Below, one piece after another: positions 51,180-64,000 of a DNA stretch of 64,000 nt. Each line of letters begins with the position of its first letter. Within the stretch, counting starts at the first letter, position 1. Both the position numbers and the translations under genes were made by a program. The notes under the pieces are model-generated. The model had not been told where the DNA came from. It did not search any database and saw only the letters and a program-made list of their open reading frames with translations. Source of the DNA: Whitmania pigra (lineage: Eukaryota > Annelida > Clitellata > Hirudinida > Haemopidae); NCBI GenBank assembly GCA_021613335.1, contig JAJTWR010000302.1, positions 515,001 through 579,000 on the forward strand, written 5' to 3'.

Positions 51180-52044
51180 TTTGGATACAAAAGTTGTTAA
51201 CTAAACGCCTCGTTAGCAGGGATCTCCATGTTCAATAACTCCGCCGCCTCAGAAACCTACGACGACCGATGTACTACGCCAGCCAATTACCAGAGGTAGA
51301 GAGAAAAATAAACAAATATCCAGGTTGGTAAATTGCAGAAAGTTAAAACGAAATGCTAAAATGCCCATGAATGTTAAATTGAAAATTTAGTTTTTTTTAA
51401 TTATGTTAAAAATTAAGACCAATTTAATCTAAAGAATTCGCTTGAAAACAATTTTAACCTGAACTTCGTCATACGGCCTATAAGCAAAGTTCTCACACTT
51501 TGTTAAATTGATTAGTCAGCAATATTTTATGTGATGTTCGCTACTTCTTGAGAAAACTCAAATTTTTTTTTTACTTCCGTTTCCGTAATTTAAGCGCTCT
51601 ATTTGGAATTTATTTTAAAAATTGCTTGATCTTCGCTTTCTTTCACAGTAGATTTAATAAATAATCTGGACATTTTAGCAAAATTTCATCAGATTGTGAT
51701 TGAGTAACTATTTTCCAGATCAAAGTGTTTTATAGCAGACGAAGACTGAAAGTTGGGCTTATTGTTCAGAACAATTATTAAGTCGATTACTGCTATTACT
51801 ATTACTCATGTCAGAAACACGTTTGGAGGCATAATGTTATTATTTTGCATTGTTTAATATTATTTAATATACAAAATAATAATTGAATAACCTCAACAAG
51901 AAACTGAGACAATAGATGAAGGATGTCATTTTTATTAGCCTCTCTTGAACGGAATTATCCATGAATTCAATTCGCATGCGATATTTGTGATTAAGATTAT
52001 TTGACATGAAATTGCTGATCATGAATTAAGCACATTTTCAAATT
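51180..52044. other. BRPF upstream and calponin-like 3' flank
   Basis: Upstream of the BRPF start codon and downstream of the calponin-like stop, both on the minus strand. No exon, clear promoter motif or mobile element is visible. Confidence 0.5.
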
Positions 52045-54894
52045 TCAATTGATATTTCTTCTTCCCCCGAAAGACATTCCCGACTGGTTCGCACCGTCGG
52101 CTGTTCCGTATTGCAGATTGATGACCCCTTGTCCTGTCTGGTTGATGTCGTCTGCTCTGATATCTGCAGCATGGCGGACGCCTCCGAAAGTCATTCCTGA
52201 TTGGTTGGCGTATTGATTTGTGCCAGCCTGAAGACCAATAACACCCTGGCCTTCTTTTGATAGGTCGTCAGCTCTGATATCGGCAACGTGTCTTACCCCA
52301 CCCATTGTCATTCCTGATTGGGTGGCACCCTTATTTGAGCCTGCCTGTAGACCAATAACACCCTGGGCTTCCTTGGACATGTCGTCAGCTCTGATATCTG
52401 CAGCGTGTCGTACGCCTCCAAAGGTCATTCCTGATTGGGTGGCGTATTGATTAGTGCCGGCCTGCAAGCTAATCATACCTTGGGCTTCCTTGGACATGTC
52501 ATCGGCCCTGATGTCAGCTACGTGTCTAACTCCTCCCATTGTCATTCCCGATTGGGTAGCACCTTTATTTGAGCCTGCCTGCAGACCAATCACGCCCTGG
52601 CCTTCCTTAGTCATGTCATCGGCCCTGATGTCAGCCACGTGTCTAACTCCGCCCATTGTCATTCCCGATTGGGTAGCACCTTTATTTGAACCTGCCTGCA
52701 GACCAATCACGCCCTGGCCTTCCTTAGTCATGTCATCGGCCCTGATGTCAGCCACGTGTCTAACACCGCCCATTGTCATTCCTTTTTGACTGGCTCCCTT
52801 GTTAAAGCCAGCCTGAAGACCGATGATACTCTGGCCGGCTTTCAACTGCTCTTCTGTGAATTCTCTGATGTTCTTCTCTGTTGGTTTTGGTCCTATTGTG
52901 GGTCCATCCATGCCGTGCCTTTGACCCTTTTGATGAAAAAACATTTGACCATTTATTTAGAATACATTTAGAATTTTTAATCGTTAATAAAGCATTTAGC
53001 ACCATTGTTAAAATAGTTCTTAACAAAGAGACGTCAGTTCAGCTTTTTCCAAGGTGTGGGGGAGGGCTGGGCCAACCCTCGCACAACCTGAAGAAATGAC
53101 CTTTTTTGCTTCTAGTCCAAATTCAAGGGAGAGAGGAAAATTTTCGTAAAACATGAGATGACTTTTTTTGTGTCTAGTTTAAAGTCAGGGGGAGGCCGTT
53201 TCCTCCCTGCCCCCTCCCCCCAAATTACGTCCCTGGCGTGATCTAGTATATATTTTCTTCAACAAGGAGTCGAAAGTTATGAACAAAAAACAATTTTTTA
53301 TTATTTAATCCAAACTTATTGGTCTCAGAACAATGCCCAAATCAGTAAAAAATTAAATAATAAGGCTTCCTAACCTCGCTTCCCAACTGTTGTACGCAGT
53401 TGAGGACTTGTGCCATATTCCTGCCCTCGTAAAGATCAACCGTCTGGAAGAGTCCAGTCTTTGGAACTCCGTAGCTTTCGCAGAAGTTTAGGAAATTCTG
53501 GATGTTTTCCATCTGGGTTGGGAAAAAGATGGAATTTGGTTTGGAATATTTATGGAATTTGTACTACGGATTGTTTATTCGAGTTATTTGTTGTAATGCG
53601 TTTATTAAAGTACACATTCGATGATAGAGATCTGTCCACTTAACAATTTAAATTATTATATTTACCGGTAAATTTTTATAAAGGATGATAAATGGATGTC
53701 TGACTAAAAAAAGAAAAACAAACTCTAAATATAAAAAGATCGCTTTGGCATTTTAATCAAATCAATTCCCATGCCACTAGAACGAATGATTTTTTAAGAA
53801 TTTACTTTTTAAGTCGTCTTTACAATATTAGATATATTTTTAGTAAATTTTAACAATTTAACAATAACTCGTCTTCATTAATGCTTTAGTAAGACGTTAT
53901 AGCAAAGTTTTATAAGTCATAATCTTTAAGTTGTATCTGACTTTTAGGCCCTAAAACATTATTTTAACATTATAAAAAAAATTATTTTACCCCGTATTGT
54001 AAAATAAATAAATTTATTTATTCGAATGACGATCTATTTTCGTAAATTAATAACATATTTATAGAGTGGAAAGCCTTAAAAGGTGAAAGAATGGAAGGCA
54101 TGCGCAGTCAGAGAACCTACAAACTTTCTACAAACTCATGCATTCCTCTCTCATAACAGCTCCAAATGCAGCAGAGATGCTGCCATTTATTGCCAATTCC
54201 TTTTTCAAGAATAAAAATTTAAAAAATTTCGTTTTTTTTTCCTAAATACCTTTTTATTCTTCCCATTGTTGATGTTATTATTATTATTATTATTGCTGCT
54301 TAAGAATTTAATTTTATGCTGTGAACGTTTTACGCCGACGTTGCTGTTGGAATTTCTGAAATGAAACCTGTTTGAACGGAGCTGTCAATGTGTTCGCCTT
54401 CAAAACCATTTTCTTGGCTTTCTCGGGTGCGTTCGGAGTTCTCTTCTGAACTTCTTTGGCCAGTCTGTTTAAAGAAATAGTTATAGTTTACTAGTTATAT
54501 TTACAGTTATAAAAAAAAAGTAATAAGCTACCTAGTTTATATAAATAAAAAAAAACAAACACATAAATTATTGTAATCCTTATAACCTTATTAATGCCTG
54601 ACCATCTCTCAGCTGTTTTTCCACATCTTTCATCCCGGGTTTGAGGTCTTCATTGAGAAGAGCTTTGAACCAAGAAATGACTTCTGCTTCGGCGTTCGTG
54701 TCGTATTTTCCACTCAACTGATTATAAAATTAATACAATTTTTAATTAATTTATTATAAAATTGTGTAATTATATTGTAATAATTCTATAATAAATTTAA
54801 GGATAGAGTTTTGTTGTTTATAATCCATAATAACTTTTAATCTCACTCGACAACGAATGGCTGCCATGTCGCCTGCTGATTCTGCTCTCGACAT
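52045..54894 (-). CDS. Calponin/transgelin-family protein: CH domain plus seven CLIK repeats
   Basis: Five exons: 54847-54894, 54587-54717, 54368-54464, 53375-53512 and 52045-52926; phases agree, 431 residues. Exons 1-4 give a type-3 calponin-homology domain (LSGKYDTNAEAEVISWF, ALIRLAKEVQ, TAPFKQMENIQNFLNF, VDLYEGRNMAQVL). Exon 5 alone encodes seven calponin-like repeats with a 39-residue period, each containing GVIGLQAGSNKGATQSGM or a close variant followed by GGVRHVADIRADD. Such repeats bind and stabilise actin filaments; the family works in muscle thin filaments and the cytoskeleton. Vertebrate calponins have three repeats and transgelins one, while nematode UNC-87 has seven without a CH domain; this protein joins a CH domain to seven. 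Intron 4 holds a MITE-like repeat. The first donor CGA/GTGAGA and the ATG at 54894 give a short transgelin-like N-terminus. Confidence 0.92.
53050..53234 (-). mobile_element. MITE-like dispersed repeat, copy 2
   Basis: Reverse-strand copy of the element at 25301-25479, beginning CAGGGACGTAATTTGGGGGG on the minus strand and sharing CCTCCCCCTGACTTTAAACT and GTCATCTCATGTTTTACGA. It lies in intron 4 of the calponin-like gene. Confidence 0.6.
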
Positions 54895-56531
54895 TGTTCC
54901 TGTAATTTTTTTACGCGGTAGTTTTGAGAATCAAATCCGAAGTCATTTCAACGTTTGTTTTTAAACTAAACGTTGATCAAACTTTCGCTAAACAATTTTA
55001 TTCAATAATATAAATCAATGTTAATCCATAATTTATAGCAACGATTGATAGCGTCGGCAACGCAAGAACGTCGAAAATGAACATGAGTTGATTTATAACA
55101 ATCCTCACTTTGTCTAGTAAATCAGTGTAAACTCTTTTCTTTAGAACAAGGAAGCTATCTCGCCTGGATGGGCTGTGCGTTGAAGTTTATAACTGCTCCA
55201 GATTCCGCAGAGGTGCAAAGACTGCATAACTGGAATGGCTGTTGGAGCCTACGCGCTTCACTTTGCACACGGATGATAAAGGAGGCCTCGTAACATCCAT
55301 TTGTTTAATTGTCTCCGTTGAAATACTTTTATGGTTTTGAGTAAGAAAAATTTAATAGGCTGAAGTTTCGAAATCCGAATTCTCCATGTAGGGAAGGATA
55401 TCGAAGATGATATGACGCATGTTCTTATTAGCGTGCTGAATTAATCCTGCCATGATTGATTTAGTAATGGGTATTTTTAATACTAAATATGCCAATAAGT
55501 GAAACATTCTAGACGTTTTGATTAGATGTATTTAGATTAGGTGCAAATTTATTGATTCGTGCTGTTCTGTTTGTAGTAAATCATGAGAGATTAAAGCCAT
55601 CTTTGAGCTTACTAGGACTCACATGAGCATGTGTGGCCAAAACCTTTTGATGTGGTTTTAACCGATAGTACTTGTGATAGAACGTAAACAATGGATACAT
55701 ATACATGTATCTAGGCCCTTAGCTTCGTTCCCAGATTAGCGTTTCCTATCGGTGGGTGAGTGGATACGTGAGTCATGAATTCTCCCTATCAGTTCTTGGG
55801 AAAGTATAAGACGAAATCTTACATAATTTTACTTTTAAACATTGTTCCTTAAAAAACAAACATGCTTCTTGTAATGCTGTCGTAGCTCAACCCATTTCTG
55901 ACACATCTTAATAAATCTTAATAAAAAATTTATATTCGAAGAATTGACTTTTGTGTGCGTGAGAACATAGAAAGATGTTCTTAACTGTTTTCTTTCAGAA
56001 ATGGTACGATTCGTCTGAGACGTATTTAGCTCGCATAGTTTACGACTGCCGGTTTACAGACGTTCCTTGGATTCCATAAAATGATCTAATGACTGATTTT
56101 AGTGTTAAGAAAGAGTAAGCCATAATCCTCGCTTTAGATAATCAATATTTAAGACAAATTAAAAAAAAATTCAACTTATCCGTTAACGTTAAGTTTAAAA
56201 TAGCAAATGTGATGAGTGTGTTTTGTTAGAGAGGACTTATATAATAAGTCAAACAATAATTACACTATTAGCTTGCCTAGTTGCTAATTTATACACCACC
56301 ATGCACCAAAGATAACAATAAATAAATAAATAAATGAACGATGTATTATTAGTTAATCTATGCACAATTAAAATCAATGAATATCTAAAAATAAACCAAG
56401 CTGATAATAAACTCCAACAACAGCATGTATAACGTTATATAAACAAATTTAATTTATTTTTTTGACATATTACACATTAATTCTAATATGGAGTATATAC
56501 TTATAAAATTATTTAAGTGCTAATCTTGCAA
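54895..56531. other. Spacer upstream of the calponin-like gene
   Basis: About 1.6 kb without supported exons. It should contain the promoter of the calponin-like gene and the 3' flank of TOPORS-like gene A. Nothing distinctive was seen beyond AT-rich sequence. Confidence 0.5.
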
Positions 56532-59440
<2,909 letters not shown>

Positions 59441-60225
59441 TTTTTTAAAAAATTTAGATATTAAATTATATCTTTAAAAATATTGTCTCTATTTAGTATT
59501 TAGTAAACTAACTAGGTGCGCGAAAAACTGAAAATATTTTATGATTTTAAAATTTTATTTCAAAACATTTTTATTGCGAAAGATATATTGATATAATTTA
59601 AAATTGATGAAAGAAATGTATAAAGACGTTTTATTAGTTAATAATTTATTTGCTAAATTTAAAATATTGACCGCCTTTAGGATATAAGTATTGTTGCTTT
59701 GATTTTGTGGCATTAATAATGCAATTGTCAAGAAATATTTATATAATTGGTTTATGGCGGCATTGGGACGTAGTAAAGCTAAAACTTGGCTTCATTCCAT
59801 GAAGCGAATGTAAAATGGCCAAAACTGATATTAAATAACAGTAGTACAGTAGTATGTCAAGTTGTTACTTTATATATCTTCAAGAACTAAGATTACATTT
59901 AAATATTTGAAAAATGCATCTACGTAAACAATAACAATAACAATATTTTTCATTTTATTAGATACAATTGAAGGGCCAAATTGGACCACTAACGCAATTG
60001 CGAAAAAAAATAAAATAAAATAATAATAACAGTAATTGTGAATATCAAACAAACATCAATCTGATAGTAAATTCATAACAAACACTAATAACAGCACATG
60101 CAACCCTAACCCCAACATTATAAACAAAGTTATTTTATTTCCTTTGACATATTATTGTTAATTTACACTACCACATAGTATAAACATATTAAATTATTAA
60201 GGTGCAAGACAATCATATCTTGCAA
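59441..60225. other. Spacer between TOPORS-like paralogues
   Basis: Upstream of gene A and downstream of gene B. Its sequence near 59580-59720 resembles that at 62030-62180 upstream of gene B (shared TTTAAAATTGATGAAG, AAAATATT-ACCGCCTTTA and TTTGATTTTGT), so the duplication includes upstream DNA. No other gene is seen. Confidence 0.6.
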
Positions 60226-61855
60226 TTATCTTCTCTTTTTTCTTTGGAAACCGTTATCGTGGTGGTCGTTCTTGCGCTTGATGCCTCGTCTTTGAATTGC
60301 ATCTTCCTCTTCATCACCCTCGTCATCATCTTCATCTTCATATTCATCATCATCTTCGTATTCATCAACGTCTTCGTATTCATCATCATCTTCGTATTCA
60401 TCTTCATCATCTTCGAGTTCATCTTCATCTTCATAATCGTCGTCAGGATCATATTCCTCACCATCTTCATATGCTACATTCACAATATTGGATTGGTTTC
60501 GTTCGGGTAGGACATCGTTTCTGTAAAAATATTTTACGATTATTATTATCGTTAAATTTTGTTGGGATTATCAAATAGCTCAAAGAATTGAATGAAGTGA
60601 GCGAACCCAGAAATTTACTCTAGATTTGCTAACGACTGATAAACCAAGAACCAGTTGCATTACAGGCAAGGAAATCGGCAACCAATAACTATTACTCATT
60701 TAAGCCATGTCACACTTCTATAACCATTTGAACCCTGTTTATCCGAGATACACGATACTAAATTAAATCTCAATAACAACTGATGTTTCAACATTTTAAC
60801 GAACAATAATTCACTTACAATCGAGTCACGTGTTCGGAATAATGCAGACGTCTTGAGTTTATTTCCGGACCATATGGCAACCTGATGCTTCGTTCGAATT
60901 CGTCGTCATCGTCGTCATCTTCGTCGTATCCGTCATAATCATCTTCGTATTCATCTTCATTATCTTCGTCAGTAACATAGTCTTCATCATCTCCGTAATC
61001 TACATTCACAATATTGGGTTGGATGTGTACGGGTAGGACCTCGTTTCTGTAAAAATAATTTTCGAATATTGTTAAATTTTGACGAGATTATTATAGCTTA
61101 AAGTATTGACTGTAGTTAGCGAACCCAGAAATTTACGTAAGATTTGTTAAATTAACGGCTAAGAACCAGCAAGAACCAGCTGCTTTACAGGCAAGGAAAA
61201 TAGCAATCTGTTATACAGTTGGTAATGTCAAGGTCTCACACATTTTAATTTTCAGAATTAGCCATTTTTTAAAATCATCAGCAAATAAATAAAATACTAA
61301 CTCTTCGTTCCTCTTAACTTCATATTTTTCATATGACAGATCATTCTTGACGTTGTGGTAAATAGTATCAAACTTTCCATTGCAAAGCGGACATTTCACA
61401 CTAGTCTTAGCCCAATTTGTTATGCACTTGAAGCAAAAACTATGAAGGCACTTCTTCAAAGAAGAACGATCTTCGAAATCTTCCAAGCAGATGGAACAAA
61501 ATTCTGGATCGTCCTGTATCTCGACTTTAGACTCTAACGCATATTCGCTTTCTGGTACTTGGTACACTTCAAAAGTGGTATCGCATTGGATGTTATGCAA
61601 GATGTTCTGATACGGTCTTTCGCACCTAGGACACGAAGCTTTATGTTGTGGATTTTTGCTCCAACCGATGATGCACTGAAAACAATAACTGTGGAAGCAG
61701 GTTTCCAAAGTCGCTCGATTCTGGATGCCATTTTTGCAAATGGCGCACTTTTCGACTTTTTTGGAAAAGCTTTTACGAGCCCCAGGAGTTCGTGTTCCCG
61801 CAGGATCTGTTTGCGGTTTCTTTATCAGATGTTCTGGCCTGTGTCGTTCTGTCAT
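60226..61855 (-). CDS. TOPORS-like double-RING protein, paralogue B
   Basis: Three exons: 61302-61855, 60819-61046 and 60226-60520, phase-consistent, 358 residues. Exon 1 has exactly the same length (554 bp) as exon 1 of paralogue A and encodes the same two C3HC4 RINGs; the segment GIQNRATLETCFHSYCFQC is identical in both, as is the following CIIGWSKNPQHKASCPRC. Exons 2 and 3 both begin NEVLP or NDVLP, followed by QPNIVNVDYGDDEDY or QSNIVNVAYEDGEEY, so they look like copies of one ancestral acidic exon. Exon 3 then ends in the basic tail QRRGIKRKNDHHDN and FQRKKRR. A nuclear ubiquitin or SUMO E3-ligase role is inferred from RING fingers and TOPORS resemblance only. No LINE is present in this copy's introns. 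Confidence 0.82.
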
Positions 61856-63130
61856 TGCTTAAAACAAACTTGAATATTAAGTATCCTAATAAGTGTCTCC
61901 TAAAATGATAATGCTACTTTTTAAGACTTAGTTAACTTACAAAAGACGTCAAATGTTTAATAATTTTAAAATTGTATTTCCAAAAAACAATATTATTTTA
62001 GCTACTTACGTAGCATTAATTTTGTTTATTTGTAAGATATTTTGATATCGATTTAATTTAAAATTGATGAAGACGTAGAGAAAAAGTTTTATTAATATAA
62101 ATTTTATTTGGTTAATTTAAAATATTAACCGCCTTTAAGAAGACAGTATATATGCATTATTTCTTTGATTTTGTCTCATTAATAATGCATTTGTCTAGTT
62201 ATAGTATAACTATAATTAGCCTAATGGATTAGTGACATCGGAACATTGTAATGTTCAATATAAACTTGACATTATTTCTTAAAGTATATGAAAGTCAGTA
62301 TTTAGGGGCGATGTACGGGTTGGTTGAACCCCCCCGGTAATATTAAAAAATTTTTAATTATAAATTTTATTGATTTATATAACATCATAAAACATCTTTA
62401 TTATTATTATTATTATTATATTTATTTGATTTTTAAAAATATATAAAAATTAAACCCTTCGAAATCATTTTATGGACGTCATTTGAGAGGGGGGCAACGG
62501 CCCTATTCTGACTTTAGACCAGATCGAAGAGTTATGAATATTCATATTAAATGATTACACATTAATTCTACCCGTTTTACAAACACTACCACACTGGTGA
62601 ACAAACAAAAAATTTTAAAACTCTGGCGATAAAATTAAATTTACTAGTTTCATTTATTAAATCAAATTTGTTTTTTTTTTAATTCCTATCTGTTGTGAAC
62701 GAAATTAGTGCGAAAATTTTTTTAAAATTCATTATATCGTCTGATTCGTTATATAGTCCAGCATCATTTATCACCAATGGGGATCATTAGTAAATGGATT
62801 TTGGCAACATGTTGCCCAACCTAGCATCGTAAATCAAGTGATTTGGTTTGAATATCATATGTTTAACTTAATTATATTTACTTTGAATAATGAGTTCAAA
62901 CAGTGGATATTTTCTATATTTATATCGAAGGCCATCAGGAAGGCAAACTATTTAATAAGAAATAATGTTTCTAATTAATTGAATAAATCCGGTTGATTAT
63001 CGGATGCGTGGGCTTTCATATTCATAATCACTTTGCTTATCAGTTGAGGTATTTTATACATTCGACGTGGAAGCACTCGATAAATGTCAAACGAGGTCAC
63101 TCGATAAATTTTGAACCCCCGTCTTCTTCG
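61856..63130. other. Spacer upstream of TOPORS-like B
   Basis: Holds the duplicated upstream sequence (about 62030-62180), a (TTA)n of about 20 bp at 62398, and a third MITE-like copy at about 62474-62535. No exon was recognised. Confidence 0.5.
62474..62535 (+). mobile_element. MITE-like dispersed repeat, partial copy 3
   Basis: GGACGTCATTTGAGAGGGGG followed by GCAACGGCCC and CTGACTTTAGACCAGAT matches the start of the elements at 25301 and 53234. Similarity fades after about 60 bp. Confidence 0.5.
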
Positions 63131-63140
63131 GTAAGCATGT

Positions 63141-63148
63141 TATAAAAG
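63141..63148 (+). promoter_or_regulatory. TATA box of the secreted-protein gene
   Basis: TATAAAAG lies 72 bp upstream of the ATG at 63213, a normal distance for a TATA-driven promoter with a short 5' UTR and no intervening ATG in a good context. Confidence 0.6.
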
Positions 63149-63212
63149 CGACTTCTCGAGACAGAGATTTCATGATCTACAAAGTTCTCTTTTTGATCAT
63201 TTACATTTAGAA

Positions 63213-64000
63213 ATGCTGAAATTTCTTTTTCTCCTCGGCGTTGCTCTGCAACCCTTCCAAGCAATGGCAAAAGGTGAAATTATTAATAGTTGTGTACTTA
63301 TTATTTTTTAATATTGTTGTAATATTATTTATTGTCTCAAGGCAATATGTACAAGGAATTGTCGATGAAGCTAAATTGGGACGATGCTCCGAGCATCTGG
63401 GTACAGTTGGGTTCCCATCTTCATATGACCATCACAAGTGATGCCAGCGTGGACACACTGAAAAAAATGGGCGACTCGATGAAAGGTATTGTAGTATGTG
63501 AATTCCACCGTAACAGCTTCAGTTGAATGTAGCTTCAACATTCAGATGATAGAGTGGCGTTATGATTCCATACAAATTAATCATTAACTATTATATATGT
63601 AATCTATATATATAAAACAAGGATCTTGTATGTACATTTCTTATACAAATCTTTAATTCTGAACCAATTTGAATAAAACTTGAAACACTTGAGCAGGTTG
63701 ACAAGGGAGTCAGTTTAGTCTACTTTGCAAAACAATCGATACATTATTTTGCGTTTTAGAGCCAAAAAACCTTTTCTGGACGAACGATGGTTCATGTAGT
63801 AAGCTTTTGATTTATATTGATTTATAATTTAGAACGATTTTTAAATGGTATTAAACCTATAAAAATTTAAATTACAATATTCATAATTTTTTTGCTGACA
63901 AACCTCACACAAATTTGTGTTAACAAGATTGCCATCAAGAGCTTTTATCGCTTCGCTTCTTTAAGTAAAGACAGTGCGAGAGCATTTGCGAGATTTTTTT
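63213..64000 (+). CDS. Start of a small secreted protein gene, unknown family
   Basis: Exon 1 (63213-63273) encodes a clear signal peptide, MLKFLFLLGVALQPFQAMAK. Exon 2 (63342-63485) begins GNMYKELSMKLNWDDAPSIW and includes VQLGSHLHMTITSDASVDTL. A possible exon 3 is 63760-63798 (EPKNLFWTNDGSC), phase-compatible with a further possible exon from about 63935 to the right edge (AIKSFYRFASLSKDSARAF). Phases of exons 1-3 agree; the last acceptor is weak. The gene runs off the window. The signal peptide and TATA promoter suggest an abundantly expressed, regulated secreted product. No domain is recognised, and no function should be assumed. Confidence 0.6.

Overview
This is animal nuclear DNA, not prokaryotic: genes are split by GT-AG introns, intergenic DNA is AT-rich, and there is a heavy load of (TTA)n, (CAT)n and longer tandem repeats. 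An ecdysone-receptor-like NR1H nuclear receptor, a BRPF-type chromatin reader, a basigin/neuroplastin-like protein and a calponin-repeat muscle protein with seven CLIK repeats point to a bilaterian. My best guess is a protostome of the lophotrochozoan kind (mollusc, annelid, nemertean or relative), but the species cannot be named from this window. I built the exon models by hand from splice sites, reading-phase agreement and protein-family similarity recalled from knowledge; no database search was run.

Layout. 1-2667: a G-poor minisatellite. 3163-8963 (-): first coding exons of an EcR-like receptor, whose 3' part lies off the left edge. 8964-21992: a 13 kb gene-poor stretch full of microsatellites, interstitial telomere-like repeats and small transposon remnants. 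22256-24123 (+): LSM12. 26145-27546 (+): SUMO. 28096-29277 (-): prefoldin subunit 5. 30223-31756 (-): METTL6. 32345-36129 (+): basigin/neuroplastin-like. 40157-51179 (-): a complete 12-exon BRPF1/peregrin-like gene, with a 1.8 kb 24-bp minisatellite in the intron that splits its first PHD finger. 52045-54894 (-): CH domain plus seven calponin-like repeats. 56532-59440 and 60226-61855 (-): two tandem paralogues encoding double-RING, TOPORS-like proteins with acidic tails; the first carries a 5'-truncated R2/R4-superfamily LINE in intron 1. 63213 to the right edge (+): the start of a secreted protein gene with a TATA box.

The genes are mostly unrelated housekeeping and regulatory functions rather than one pathway. 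The closest theme is protein modification and chromatin control (SUMO, two TOPORS-like RING proteins, BRPF), but there is no evidence that they act together here. The features most worth a second look are the BRPF bromodomain that appears degenerate with an acidic microsatellite-coded insert, the TAA-flanked LINE, the 84-bp duplication of a splice acceptor in the basigin-like gene, and the exon duplication in the TOPORS-like pair. I did not find an obviously new biological system.
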